In this document: positions 1-9,263 of the stretch, one piece after another
How positions within the stretch are numbered: position 1 is the stretch's first letter
How the letters are laid out: each line of letters starts with the position of its first letter
From: Nostoc sp. CHAB 5834
Lineage (GTDB): Bacteria; Cyanobacteriota; Cyanobacteriia; Cyanobacteriales; Nostocaceae
Assembly: GCA_020829485.1 (NCBI GenBank)
Contig: JAIVFU010000012.1
Location: 1-45,708, forward strand
Direction of reading: 5' to 3'
DNA: 45,708 nucleotides
Made by a program: the position numbers and the translations under genes
Notes under the pieces: model-generated
Databases searched by the model: none
Told to the model about the DNA's origin: nothing
What the model saw: the letters and a program-made list of their open reading frames with translations, nothing else

Positions 1-36
1 GTTTTTTGGTAAGATACAGGGAACATATTTTTACCG

Positions 37-67
37 GGGAGCCACAAAAGTGCTCCCTATTTTTTTC
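37..67 (+). terminator. Candidate intrinsic terminator
   Basis: A G/C-rich hairpin (GGGAGCCAC, loop AAAA, GTG-CTCCC with one bulge) is followed by TATTTTTTT on the plus strand. It has the form of a rho-independent terminator for a plus-strand gene lying left of the window. No gene inside the window needs it. Confidence 0.55.
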
Positions 68-101
68 CTCACTATTTTCTCAAACTTTTGTCCCATATAG
101 C

Positions 102-284
102 TTAGAGTTGCCTTGTCACCCGGTAAGGTATATGACACTGATGCTCATAACAAGCTGCCGTTAATAAATAAAATTGCTTATCTTGTAGAAGATGTGGTGG
201 AGAGTGGGGTGGATAACCCTGGCTTAAGCGATATTGAACTAGTTCAGCTTTTTGTTCTGCTGTGAGCTTCCGATATTCATACAT
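102..284 (-). pseudogene. REP-associated tyrosine transposase (IS200-like), N-terminal remnant
   Basis: The 60-residue frame begins MYEYRKLTAEQKAELVQYR and continues to LLTAACYEHQCHI, which I recognise as the N-terminus of cyanobacterial REP-associated tyrosine transposases (RAYT, Y1/IS200 fold). Complete members are about 180-200 residues with a His-x-His pair and a later catalytic Tyr. Here the frame ends after HIPYRVTRQL, so the HUH motif and the Tyr are missing and the protein cannot be active. It starts at an ATG at 284, right beside an array of REP hairpins at 294-480, the kind of sequence RAYTs are thought to mobilise. It is probably a decayed source gene for that array. The family call is from memory of the N-terminal signature. 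Confidence 0.7.
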
Positions 285-293
285 AGATTTTTT

Positions 294-480
294 TTAAGCA
301 CTGAAGTGCTTACTACAAACAATTCAAAAGTTTGTAGTGAGGACTTTAGTCCTCCTCCTTTGTAATTACAAATTTAAGCACTGAAGTGCTTACTACAAAC
401 AATTCAAAAGTTCGTAGTGAGGACTTTAGTCCTCCTCCTCTTTAATTACAAATTTAAGCACTTCAGTGCTTACTACAAAC
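294..480. repeat. REP array, two 80-bp units plus a partial third
   Basis: Units 294-373 and 374-453 are nearly identical. Each holds the hairpin AGCACTGAAGTGCT, then TTACTACAAAC, a short spacer, GTTTGTAGTGAG (inverted to it), and the hairpin GAGGACTTTAGTCCTC. The third unit (454-480) has only the first hairpin, with its two-base loop inverted (AGCACTTCAGTGCT). The GTAGTGAGGnCT...AGnCCTC core recurs at 25103, 36238 and 37513. The partial third unit encodes the end of the neighbouring TPR-GT41 gene. Confidence 0.8.
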
Positions 481-2127
481 TTCTTTATAGAAGGCTTCTA
501 AACCTGCGACACAAGCTTTATCATCAAAAAGACGATCGTGATTTTGTCCCATTTTTTCTGCAATAGTGCCTCGCCAAGCCTGGTCTAGTCCTAATTTGAC
601 AGCAATTTCGATATATTCTGCTTCGTTTTCAGCAATCGTATCTGTCACTCCTAGCATTTTCAAGAAACTGTCAGAGTGACGACCTCGCATAAATTCTCCT
701 GGACAGGTAACAATGGGGAGATTACAAGCGATCGCTTCTAAGGTAGTATTACCACCAGACCAAGTGAATGTATCTAGATAAACGTCTGAAAGTAAGTTAA
801 TCATTAGATAGTCCAGTCGCTCTGGAATACTGAGAAATACACAGTAATCCTCGCTATTCAAACCGATAGCAGCAAAAGCCCGCTTCAGGCGTGGCTGAAG
901 TAAAGTACCACGCAAAAACACAAATTTAGCTTGTGGAATGCGATGAGCAATTTCTGCAAAAATAAAATCATATTGCGGTAGATACTTGAAAGGAGCTTGG
1001 CAGCATAGATAAATGACTGCATCATCTGGTAGCTGAAAGTCTGATCGGGTTTTGATAACTGGTGGAATATATGGTTTAGGATAAGAAACACCAATATTAG
1101 GCAAGCGAATTAATTTTTCTGAATAATGCTCTTGGGCATTTTCAGGTTCCATTAACTCGCTGGATAAAAAGTAATCAATTGTAGGTATGCCAGTTGTTAC
1201 CGGATGTCCCCAAGCTGTACATTGCACAGGCGCAAGCCGCAAACCTGCCATTTGCATAGTTTGCGGATTCATCCCAATTTCAGGAAAAACTAAAATGTGC
1301 AATTTATCAGCAATTATCTGTTCACAAGCTGCCGAGAAATTGTGAGGAATATGGTGGAAAACATCACTATATTCTTTAAATTGTTCGGTAACTTGATCTG
1401 GTTCATTTCCTGTGTAATAACAGTAGATTTCAAAGCTTTCATGATTGCTATGACGCAACCAACCTGTTAACCAAAGTGTTCCACTATAAGAATGCAGGTA
1501 ATGGGAAACGTAACCAATACGAATTTTTTCTTGATGCTGAAGCTTAGGCATTGATAGAGGTACACACCATTGAGGAAAGTTAGCAGCCATAATTTTATGT
1601 ACTAACTTGCCGTATTGACATTGCAACTCTATATCATTTTGTGCTTGATATGATAGGTAAAAGTTAGTGAGCCGACCTATACCTGCTAAAGCACTATTTT
1701 GCTCTTCTGTAGTTTTAAGAGACGTATGCTGAATTAAATATTGCAGTCCTTGAGTGTAGCGCTGACGATAAAAGTTAATTTCCTCTTGATTTTCGTATAT
1801 TGATGGAACTGTTAAATATTTGAGGATTTGAAAAGTATAATCATCAGGTAAGGATTTAGCAGCATTCTCTGCACTTAAAATTGCTTCTTGAATACGTCCA
1901 TTTCGCCGCAAATCGATGATTAATGAAAAATGTAGTCTTCCATCTGTAGGGTAAAATTTAATTCCTTGCTGGATAGTATTAAAATATTGATCTAGCAGGT
2001 TTAATTGTCTATAGCAATAGCTTAAATTCCAATAAATATCTGCATCACCTGATTGGATTTCTAGGAGTTTTTGATATTGCGCGATCGCTTCTTTCCATCT
2101 TCCCTCAAGAAATAATTTATTGCTCAA
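463..2127 (-). CDS. TPR-containing GT41-like (SPINDLY/OGT family) glycosyltransferase
   Basis: The 554-residue protein has TPR-like helices at about 5-110 (GRWKEAIAQYQKLLEIQ) and a GT41-type catalytic region at about 200-545. Recognisable blocks are KIRIGYVSHYLHSYS (201-215), VQCTAWGHPVTTGIPTIDYF (301-320) and the later FTWSGGNTTLEAIACNLPIV. This family transfers a sugar, usually from UDP-GlcNAc in O-GlcNAc transferases; bacterial members often act on surface proteins or glycans, so the real acceptor is unknown. The start is TTG at 2127, overlapping the stop of the upstream gene (TTGA), and no ATG fits; translation is probably coupled. A nine-T run just upstream means one extra T would fuse it to the preceding gene. 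The last residues (VCSKH and stop) are encoded by a REP unit. Confidence 0.85.
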   Translation of the reverse strand: MSNKLFLEGRWKEAIAQYQKLLEIQSGDADIYWNLSYCYRQLNLLDQYFNTIQQGIKFYPTDGRLHFSLIIDLRRNGRIQEAILSAENAAKSLPDDYTFQILKYLTVPSIYENQEEINFYRQRYTQGLQYLIQHTSLKTTEEQNSALAGIGRLTNFYLSYQAQNDIELQCQYGKLVHKIMAANFPQWCVPLSMPKLQHQEKIRIGYVSHYLHSYSGTLWLTGWLRHSNHESFEIYCYYTGNEPDQVTEQFKEYSDVFHHIPHNFSAACEQIIADKLHILVFPEIGMNPQTMQMAGLRLAPVQCTAWGHPVTTGIPTIDYFLSSELMEPENAQEHYSEKLIRLPNIGVSYPKPYIPPVIKTRSDFQLPDDAVIYLCCQAPFKYLPQYDFIFAEIAHRIPQAKFVFLRGTLLQPRLKRAFAAIGLNSEDYCVFLSIPERLDYLMINLLSDVYLDTFTWSGGNTTLEAIACNLPIVTCPGEFMRGRHSDSFLKMLGVTDTIAENEAEYIEIAVKLGLDQAWRGTIAEKMGQNHDRLFDDKACVAGLEAFYKEVCSKH

Positions 2128-4139
2128 GCAAAAAAAAACTGTTCAGCTTGTGCTTCGCTAAAGCTTTCTATTTCGTAAGATGTCAGAGTTTCTGCTTTGG
2201 CTTGACTCAGCGCGTTTTTATCTTCGTATTCCAAAACAATTCTTGCATGTATGCGAGGTAGCAAAGCTGACCACTGAATATCAGCCAAGTTTTCCACTAG
2301 AGAAATTTCTAATCTTTCAGTAACATCTAAATCTTCCTGTACCAAAAGATTCATAACCACACTAGATAAAAATAGTTCAGCATCCTCACCAGTAATGTTA
2401 CCAGTATCGATAAGTAGGGTAGTTTTTTCACTATTAGAATGAGTGGCGATCGCCTTCATCACTCCTTGTAATTCTAAACCTAGTTCATCCTCTGGTTGCG
2501 TCCAATCAGGGAAAATAATATAGTTAATTTCTCTCAGATTTAAGCTAGATAAATCAAATTCGGAATTTAATACTGTTTGTAATCTTTTTCTCATCTCTTG
2601 AGCAGGAACAAAGTTAGGCACAGAATGACTTAGCTTATCTAACGCTTGTTGCAATATAGAAGTTTCCTGAAGATGCTCTGCTACTTGGGCTAAATACCAA
2701 AATGCACGCCAATGATTACAACCAAATCGAATGGAATTGATAAACTGTTCCATTGCTTCTGAAGTTTTTCCCTGACGTTCCAAGATTAACCCTACCCATA
2801 ACCTTAAATAACCATCTTGGAGGTAGTGATTAAGATATTGAACTACTCCACCCTGTCCAAATCCCAAAAGAGTAGAAGAATTAGCTATTTTTTCGTCAGC
2901 AGCAAATAATTGATTAATATCTTCAGAAGTTAAACTTGTAATAAATTGGGGTGCAGTATCTCCTATAGACTCAATAAATGTTTTTGAACCTTCAAATTGT
3001 GCAGGGATCTCAACTACATCAAGAAGAGATACAGGTTCATCTAACAAACTCCCATCAACAGGAATACTCCATTGTCTCGTTCTCTTGGGTGTTTCCATCA
3101 AGCGGTGATAGATGGGATTTAGCTGTTTAGCAGCATTTTCAGCGCCAAAGATTTGCTCGGCGTATTGCTTGGCATTTTTACCTAGTCTTAATCTTTCTTG
3201 GGGATTGTGATAAAGGTACTCTAAGGCTTGACTATATTCTAATTCACTATTGACAACTAAACCTGTATAGTTATCAATCACTAATTTTTTAATGCCACCG
3301 TGGGGAAAAACTATCGGAGGTATTCCGGCATACATTACTTCTTGTAAATTTAATTCAGCCGCAGCATAAGTATCTTCACATAACGGATAACCATAAACAT
3401 CAAATTCAGAAATTACTGAGCTAATATCTTCGACAAAACCACGAAAATCAAATTTATTTAATGAGTCTAATGCTGAGGCTTGTTGCTGTAATAAATTAAT
3501 ATTTCCAGCACCACAGAGAATAAATTTAACATGGGGGATATTAGCTTTAGCACTCATAGAGATATACTCAGGGTGCATTTTACTAAAAGCTAAACCTCCC
3601 ATATAGCCAACATTAAAAGTATCGTGGGGTTTGGGTTGAATATTTTGAACTCTTTCAAAATCAGCCGCATCGTAAACCATGCCAACTTTTTTTTGTATTA
3701 TTTCTGGTGCTAATTGTCGCACTACGGGTAAGTCATAAGAATGGGGATTACAAGGAATAGCAAAGTCAGCATAATTAATTAAATCACGAGTAATCACCTG
3801 TGGAGCGCTATCTCCTGAAACATGAAACCAGATAATTAACCTTGTGGGCGGTAATTCTGAATGCAGAAAGGAGAACATCTGGGGATTATTCCAGTAGTGA
3901 ATATGCACTAAATCAGCTTCATAAATTAATTGATTACGAGCAATTAAGTCAACTGGATTAACAAATTTCATCCCCCCTAATTCTGCTAATTCTACTGCAC
4001 TAGGAACAGCTTCTTTAAGGGAGATAACTTGATGTTGCAACTGCTCGTTTAAACGCGATGAATATTTAGAAATGGCAATCATGGAGCGAGCAGCACCACC
4101 GAGACAAAGAAAATCAATAATATGTAAAATTTTAATCAT
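2124..4139 (-). CDS. GT4-family glycosyltransferase with C-terminal TPR and accessory domain
   Basis: The 671-residue protein starts at ATG 4139. Residues 1-350 form a two-lobe GT-B glycosyltransferase: MIKILHIIDFLCLGGAARSM at the N-terminus and the nucleotide-sugar region CEDTYAAAELNLQEVMYAG (254-272) with HGGIKKLVIDNYTGL. Residues about 425-520 look like TPR helices (ILERQGKTSEAMEQFINSI). Residues about 535-655 form an accessory module (YIIFPDWTQPEDELGLELQG) that I know only as a recurrent piece of large cyanobacterial glycosyltransferases; its function is unknown. The gene lies 18 bases downstream of the large multidomain gene and overlaps the TPR-GT41 gene. It ends EQFFFA on a T9 run. Likely role: sugar addition in synthesis of a surface polysaccharide or glycan. 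Substrate cannot be read from the sequence. Confidence 0.85.
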   Translation of the reverse strand: MIKILHIIDFLCLGGAARSMIAISKYSSRLNEQLQHQVISLKEAVPSAVELAELGGMKFVNPVDLIARNQLIYEADLVHIHYWNNPQMFSFLHSELPPTRLIIWFHVSGDSAPQVITRDLINYADFAIPCNPHSYDLPVVRQLAPEIIQKKVGMVYDAADFERVQNIQPKPHDTFNVGYMGGLAFSKMHPEYISMSAKANIPHVKFILCGAGNINLLQQQASALDSLNKFDFRGFVEDISSVISEFDVYGYPLCEDTYAAAELNLQEVMYAGIPPIVFPHGGIKKLVIDNYTGLVVNSELEYSQALEYLYHNPQERLRLGKNAKQYAEQIFGAENAAKQLNPIYHRLMETPKRTRQWSIPVDGSLLDEPVSLLDVVEIPAQFEGSKTFIESIGDTAPQFITSLTSEDINQLFAADEKIANSSTLLGFGQGGVVQYLNHYLQDGYLRLWVGLILERQGKTSEAMEQFINSIRFGCNHWRAFWYLAQVAEHLQETSILQQALDKLSHSVPNFVPAQEMRKRLQTVLNSEFDLSSLNLREINYIIFPDWTQPEDELGLELQGVMKAIATHSNSEKTTLLIDTGNITGEDAELFLSSVVMNLLVQEDLDVTERLEISLVENLADIQWSALLPRIHARIVLEYEDKNALSQAKAETLTSYEIESFSEAQAEQFFFA
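2130..2138 (-). other. T9 homopolymer at the junction of two glycosyltransferase genes
   Basis: On the minus strand the upstream gene ends CAG TTT TTT TTT GCT TGA. Insertion of one T gives CAG TTT TTT TTT TGC TTG AGC AAT, which enters the frame of the TPR-GT41 gene and yields one continuous protein of about 1225 residues. It may be a sequencing or assembly length error, a recent indel, or a site for transcriptional slippage. Confidence 0.7.
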
Positions 4140-4157
4140 TGAATTAGGATTTTTAAT

Positions 4158-7100
4158 TTAATTACTAGGTTTACGATAGATTTTCAAAGAAGAGAATACT
4201 CCCGGGATAATCGGTAAATAGGCTTGAGTTTGAGTTGGATCATCAGGATATAACAAAGGTACTTCGATAATTTCGCAATGATAAGTATTTTCCATTAATT
4301 CTTGGCAAGCCTGTCTGATACCAGGTTCATTTCCTCCATGATGAAAAAGGATTGATGGACTATTTTCCTCATCCAGGGGAGGTAAATAATCATGGAAAAT
4401 CATTAAGCCACCAGGAGCAAGTAAGGGATAATAGTTAGCAATATCTTTTTTCACACCTTCATAAGAATGATCGCCATCGACAAAAATATAAGGTGGATAG
4501 TTACGATCTCGCTCAAAGATAGTCTGTAATTGAGCTAAAGCATCATGGGAAAACATTCTCAAATGAGTAATTTTTGAGGGTAAGTTATCCAATACTAATT
4601 TTAATTGGGGGTGTAATCCTGGATCAATCGCCCATCCTTCTAAGTCATTATGCTCTCTGATTAGGGCTTTTTGATTCAAAAATAATGAACTTCCGGCAAA
4701 AGAGCCAATCTCCACAAAACGGCAAGGAGAAGAATTAGTTGGTAAAAGTTTACGCGCAGCATAATATAGCTGAAAACGCTCATTCTTCGACATTTGACTT
4801 TGAATACCGTACTTCACAGGATCATCTTGGTCAAATTCTTCAATTAATGAGTTTTCAAACACTGGATTAATGGCAAATTTGTGCGGGCAATTAAACCAAA
4901 CTCCTGTACTGTCTATTTGATGAAGCTCAAATTTTAGTTGACGCTCGGCTTCAAATTCATGTAGGGCTTGACGACATCCTTCCCAAAAACCATAATCATC
5001 TACCTGTACAAATCCATCATTGGAAATGTGATCATAGAAATTATTAATTATAGTTTTAGTAGATTCGTACCAATCACCATCCATGTGCAGAAAGGCAATC
5101 ATCCCTACTGCATCTCTCATTTTTGGTAAGGTATCTTCAAAATAACCTTTAACTAACTGGACAATATCACCAACGCCCAGTTTATTGCAGACTTCCTTCA
5201 CGCTAGCTTCTGGTGCGGCACAAGTACCTGTACCCCATCCCGTTACCTCAGCAAGAATACCATTAGACTTATCTTTTTCTGTCGGTGCTGGCATTCCATC
5301 AAAAGAGTCAAAGGCATAAACCCAACGGGGTTGTCTGGTATGGCGTTTAATCACTGCGGCTACAAGGGCTGTTGAACCTCCGGCTGCAACTCCACACTCG
5401 ACAAAGTTACCGGGGATATTTTCTACACAAATTCTTTTGATGAGCGTAAATAGTGAATATAGTCTCGCCTCACTCAGCATTGTATAAGGTTGAATTAACC
5501 TATATATTTCTTGAAATTCAGAGTCTTGAATATTATGAGATACAAGTTGAGGATATTGAGTTAATAATTGATTAAGGAAGTTCTCGGCTTGATTATTCTC
5601 AGGGAAATAACGTAGTTCTTCATGTAGGGATTGAATAGAAGCGGCAGGTTGTCTCATTTGCAAAAAACATTTTGCCCTTAAAAAATCTAAACCCATAATT
5701 GGCTGTTTTAAAGCTTTGGCATCATTGAGGATTTCAAAACATCCAGCAATCTGATTTTCTTCTAACAGCCTGTTTGCTTTTTCAATGAGTGGATGAACTG
5801 CTATTTTATCTGAATCCAGATTTTTTCTTAATTCTTTTCTTAGTGTTATTCCCTTCGTGTGAGCCGGAGTATGATTAAGTAATGTTTCCAAAGTTGCCAA
5901 AGCTTCGGTTATTTTTCCTTGCCTAGCTAATGCAACTGCCTTAACATAATTTATAGCATTATATTCTCGCAGTGATGAGTATATTAAATCTAAAACAACT
6001 TCATTTTGATTGTTATTTGTCTTTGTAACAATTTCTTCCAGACAAATATAATATTCTGGGTGGAATTTCATTTTATTAGCAACACTACTAAATATAGTTT
6101 CCTCAGTAAAATTATCTGCCTGAGTATTTCTAATCACAAAAAGAGGATGTTTAAGGGGAAAGTTCACAGCTTCTACTGTCATATTAGCCAGCTTATTATT
6201 ATCTGTAGTTGTGTGAGTACCTGAGCCAAAACCAATATTAGAAACAAGATTGATATTAGGTAATATAGTCAATGCGTTATTAATCCAGAGGGTATATTGC
6301 CAAATATAATCCCAAGTATTGAAGCCATTATTAACTGCTTGGAATATTTTTGACCAGTAAGCAACTGCCTGCTCATTTTGCAAGACTTCATTAAGCCAAT
6401 TATTATCTCTTAATTCTGTCCATAGTTGCATGGAATCATCATACTTTGTCCACGCACGTCTCCAACTAGCCCAACCCCAACAATGACCGTAACGAGAAAA
6501 ATAATAACTATATTCAGTTCTATTGCTTCCAAATTGGAAGTTATCACCTGAAATCATCATAATCTGTTGATCATCACGATATTTTTCTAACAATTCTTGA
6601 CAGTAACGGAAAAAAGTTGGATGAGGGAGACAATCATCTTCTAAAATAATCGCTTCTTCTACTTGCTCAAATATCCAATCCAAACCACTACTAATTCTTT
6701 TTCGACAACCTAAATTAACATCAGAGTAATTAGTTAATACTTCACATTCCCAATCAACTTGATTAATAATTGCTCTGGTAGCAGCACATTTTTCTGCTTC
6801 TCCAAGTTTATCGGCTCTTGCTCCATCTGCTACAACTAATAATTTAAGTGGTTTAGCTTGGCGGATGGCTTCAAAGACTCTGGCAGTAGTTTCAGGGCGA
6901 TTGAAAATGAAAAATCCTACAGGGGTTGTTAAATCAGATTTTATATCAGATTTCTGTCTTTGATAATGTTCAATTTTTGCATCAAGGAAGACCGTCTCGG
7001 CAGACCAAGGGTCAAAGGTAATCAGTTTTTTTGATGGTAAATGTGGGCGCATAAATAACTTTCCTTCTTCGTTTAAAATCGCAGCAGCGAAAGAAAAAGA

Positions 7101-9116
7101 ACTGTTAGAAATTGCTAAAATGTCACATTTACTAAGTAAGTAAAAGTCTGGATAAAAATCTGCTTGCTCTAATTCACAATTTAAATCTCTGGTTGTTACC
7201 GGATTATATTGACTAAAATCTTGTTTGACTTTACCTATTTCATCACTGGCAATGAATAATACTGGTTCATCCAGGGTTGGCCAAATATTCTCTAACCATT
7301 CCAGATACCATTGACTCGGTGCGATGAAAAAATGTTGATAACCATAATCTCCTCGCCGTAAATGAATCCCAATTACAGTTTTTCCTTTATTACGAAGATT
7401 TTTAACTGCTTCTTCCAGTTTCGTTTTAATTTCTGCTACTGGCTCAAATAAAGAACGAAAATACTCTTTATGGGGGGCATAGTATCTAGCGTTGTATTGA
7501 AAATATCCCCAAAAATCAACATTCTTAAATACTTGGGCTGTATTGGGGATGATTGCATCCTTGATATTATTGGTTATTTCTGGAAATACTGGTAGCAATT
7601 GAGAAATAGGCGGATCATTATGTCCAAAAATAGTTTGTCCTATCCAAGATGGTATTTCTACTCTCAGATTATGTTCTTGGGCATATATTTTTAAAAAAGC
7701 GTATTGAAAAATTTGATTAGCAAATCTCCCATTTTTTCCAAAAGTAGACATGGTTATTATTGCTTTTTTAGTATAAAATGCATCTCCCCAAGATGGATGA
7801 TAAGGTGTGGTTGTAGCTATTCTTTCAAAATCATAGGTTTCTAAAAAGTCATCTATTTCATCAATTAAGGCACATCCGGCATAAAGCTCTTCATAGTTTA
7901 CTTCTGTGTTAATAGCTTCTATGTATTTTAATGTTTTAGTTCCCCCTTGTAATGCTAATAGTTCTGCTCCTTGAATATCAATATTGAGGATATTAAAGTC
8001 AGCCGGATTTAGGTTTAATTCTTCTAGTAAACTATCAATGGTTTTACACGGTACTGTAATTTGCTCAGTTTCCTTAATCATGGGATATATTTCCGACGAT
8101 ACTTTCAAAGGCAAAATAGAGCTGCTCTGATCCATTGAAGTTATATGTAAAGTGACTGTACCATTCTCGTTACCAATAGCACAACACACTGCTTGGACAT
8201 TAGGATAATTGGCTATGTTTTTCTGTAATCTTTCAAATACAATTGGGTTAGCTTCGATATAAAGTATCTTTTCTACCCCCATTGCTAAATAATCACTCAA
8301 TTCTTGTCCTTCATGCGCTCCAATATGAATCACACCTCTGGGTTTCACAGAGTTACTGGCACAAAGTTCCTGCAAGGGAAGCATTTGAGGCTTTTGTCCT
8401 AAAATAGCTGATTTGAAACGTTCATTAATTGCTAAGTAATTACTATATTCAAAATTTTCATATTCCGGTAAAAACTCTGGTATGTAGATTAATTTTTTTA
8501 CCTCTATTTTTAACAAACAATATCTGAAACTTTGTAAATAATTAAATACTTGTTTTAAAGTAATACTAGCATCTTGGAATGTCCCGCCATATTCAAACTG
8601 TATATAATCAATTTTGCCTTTTGTCAGTAATTCTTTTACTCCATAGAGAACATCTAATTCTCCTCCTTCAGTATTAATTTTTAAGAAGTTAATTCTGTTG
8701 ATTTGTAGTTGCTGACAGTATTTATCAATAGTTGTAGTGACTACTGGTAATTCAATGGGTGGTTTAAGACTATATTGTTTTTCTACATGGAAACGGCGAT
8801 AAAAGGTACTTGATGCTGGATTATCTTCATAGTAATAAAAAGTTTGTGTATTTTCGTGATTAGCTACTGCAATTTTATTAGGGTGTATATTTTCTTTTTC
8901 TAACCAATCTACTAAGTTATTATTCAGCTTATTATAGTTATCCGGTACAGGTTCAAATAAATGTATTTGAACTTGATCATGTTTTTGTAAAACCGTTTTG
9001 CTCCAACTTCCTACATTAGCACCAATATCAAAAACTATATTTTTATCACCAATAAAGTTTTCGATAATTCGGATTTCACCTGTTGAGTCAAATTTTTGAT
9101 TTTTATCGATGTTCAT
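4158..9116 (-). CDS. Seven-module methyltransferase/glycosyltransferase megaprotein
   Basis: The 1652-residue protein starts at ATG 9116. Modules in order: FkbM-type SAM methyltransferase (about 25-215, VFDIGANVGSWS at 28); a second FkbM (about 258-450, GVIHIGAHEGQE at 261); GT11-type fucosyltransferase (about 453-705, GRFANQIFQYAF and HLRRGDY at 585); GT2/GT-A-like transferase (about 730-1000, GFFIFNRPETTARVFEA and the metal-binding LEDDCLP at 825); TPR-like linker (about 1050-1190); TylF/MycF-type O-methyltransferase (about 1195-1420, FVECGVAAGGSTA and HMDGDWYES); and a CmcI/Methyltransf_24-type domain (about 1440-1645, FVEIGSFAGSS, VDGDHSYEG, HDY). Each signature motif looks intact. It opens a minus-strand operon with two glycosyltransferases, so it probably builds and O-methylates fucose-containing surface glycans. 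That role is inferred. No signal peptide or membrane segment is visible, so it should be cytoplasmic. Confidence 0.88.
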   Translation of the reverse strand: MNIDKNQKFDSTGEIRIIENFIGDKNIVFDIGANVGSWSKTVLQKHDQVQIHLFEPVPDNYNKLNNNLVDWLEKENIHPNKIAVANHENTQTFYYYEDNPASSTFYRRFHVEKQYSLKPPIELPVVTTTIDKYCQQLQINRINFLKINTEGGELDVLYGVKELLTKGKIDYIQFEYGGTFQDASITLKQVFNYLQSFRYCLLKIEVKKLIYIPEFLPEYENFEYSNYLAINERFKSAILGQKPQMLPLQELCASNSVKPRGVIHIGAHEGQELSDYLAMGVEKILYIEANPIVFERLQKNIANYPNVQAVCCAIGNENGTVTLHITSMDQSSSILPLKVSSEIYPMIKETEQITVPCKTIDSLLEELNLNPADFNILNIDIQGAELLALQGGTKTLKYIEAINTEVNYEELYAGCALIDEIDDFLETYDFERIATTTPYHPSWGDAFYTKKAIITMSTFGKNGRFANQIFQYAFLKIYAQEHNLRVEIPSWIGQTIFGHNDPPISQLLPVFPEITNNIKDAIIPNTAQVFKNVDFWGYFQYNARYYAPHKEYFRSLFEPVAEIKTKLEEAVKNLRNKGKTVIGIHLRRGDYGYQHFFIAPSQWYLEWLENIWPTLDEPVLFIASDEIGKVKQDFSQYNPVTTRDLNCELEQADFYPDFYLLSKCDILAISNSSFSFAAAILNEEGKLFMRPHLPSKKLITFDPWSAETVFLDAKIEHYQRQKSDIKSDLTTPVGFFIFNRPETTARVFEAIRQAKPLKLLVVADGARADKLGEAEKCAATRAIINQVDWECEVLTNYSDVNLGCRKRISSGLDWIFEQVEEAIILEDDCLPHPTFFRYCQELLEKYRDDQQIMMISGDNFQFGSNRTEYSYYFSRYGHCWGWASWRRAWTKYDDSMQLWTELRDNNWLNEVLQNEQAVAYWSKIFQAVNNGFNTWDYIWQYTLWINNALTILPNINLVSNIGFGSGTHTTTDNNKLANMTVEAVNFPLKHPLFVIRNTQADNFTEETIFSSVANKMKFHPEYYICLEEIVTKTNNNQNEVVLDLIYSSLREYNAINYVKAVALARQGKITEALATLETLLNHTPAHTKGITLRKELRKNLDSDKIAVHPLIEKANRLLEENQIAGCFEILNDAKALKQPIMGLDFLRAKCFLQMRQPAASIQSLHEELRYFPENNQAENFLNQLLTQYPQLVSHNIQDSEFQEIYRLIQPYTMLSEARLYSLFTLIKRICVENIPGNFVECGVAAGGSTALVAAVIKRHTRQPRWVYAFDSFDGMPAPTEKDKSNGILAEVTGWGTGTCAAPEASVKEVCNKLGVGDIVQLVKGYFEDTLPKMRDAVGMIAFLHMDGDWYESTKTIINNFYDHISNDGFVQVDDYGFWEGCRQALHEFEAERQLKFELHQIDSTGVWFNCPHKFAINPVFENSLIEEFDQDDPVKYGIQSQMSKNERFQLYYAARKLLPTNSSPCRFVEIGSFAGSSLFLNQKALIREHNDLEGWAIDPGLHPQLKLVLDNLPSKITHLRMFSHDALAQLQTIFERDRNYPPYIFVDGDHSYEGVKKDIANYYPLLAPGGLMIFHDYLPPLDEENSPSILFHHGGNEPGIRQACQELMENTYHCEIIEVPLLYPDDPTQTQAYLPIIPGVFSSLKIYRKPSN

Positions 9117-9174
9117 AATTACTTTTTCTCAGAAGTTTAATTAGAAATAGAGAATTTTACCAAAACATAATCGC

Positions 9175-9180
9175 ATTATA
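9175..9180 (-). promoter_or_regulatory. Candidate -10 box (TATAAT) for the glycan operon
   Basis: Read on the minus strand, a perfect TATAAT lies about 60 bases upstream of ATG 9116 in an A/T-rich spacer. I see no good -35 hexamer at 17 bases, only T/A-rich sequence, so this is a weak assignment. No clear Shine-Dalgarno precedes the ATG. Confidence 0.3.
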
Positions 9181-9263
9181 CTAATATAGTAAATATTTAA
9201 AAGATGCTTGATAGCATAAAATGCTTAACCTAAAACTGAAGAGGATTTTGTTGGGCTATTTGT

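Noticed and set aside
8935..8980. GGTTCAAAT-like sequence considered as a tRNA T-arm
   Set aside because: No cloverleaf partner arms nearby and it lies inside the coding sequence of the multidomain protein.
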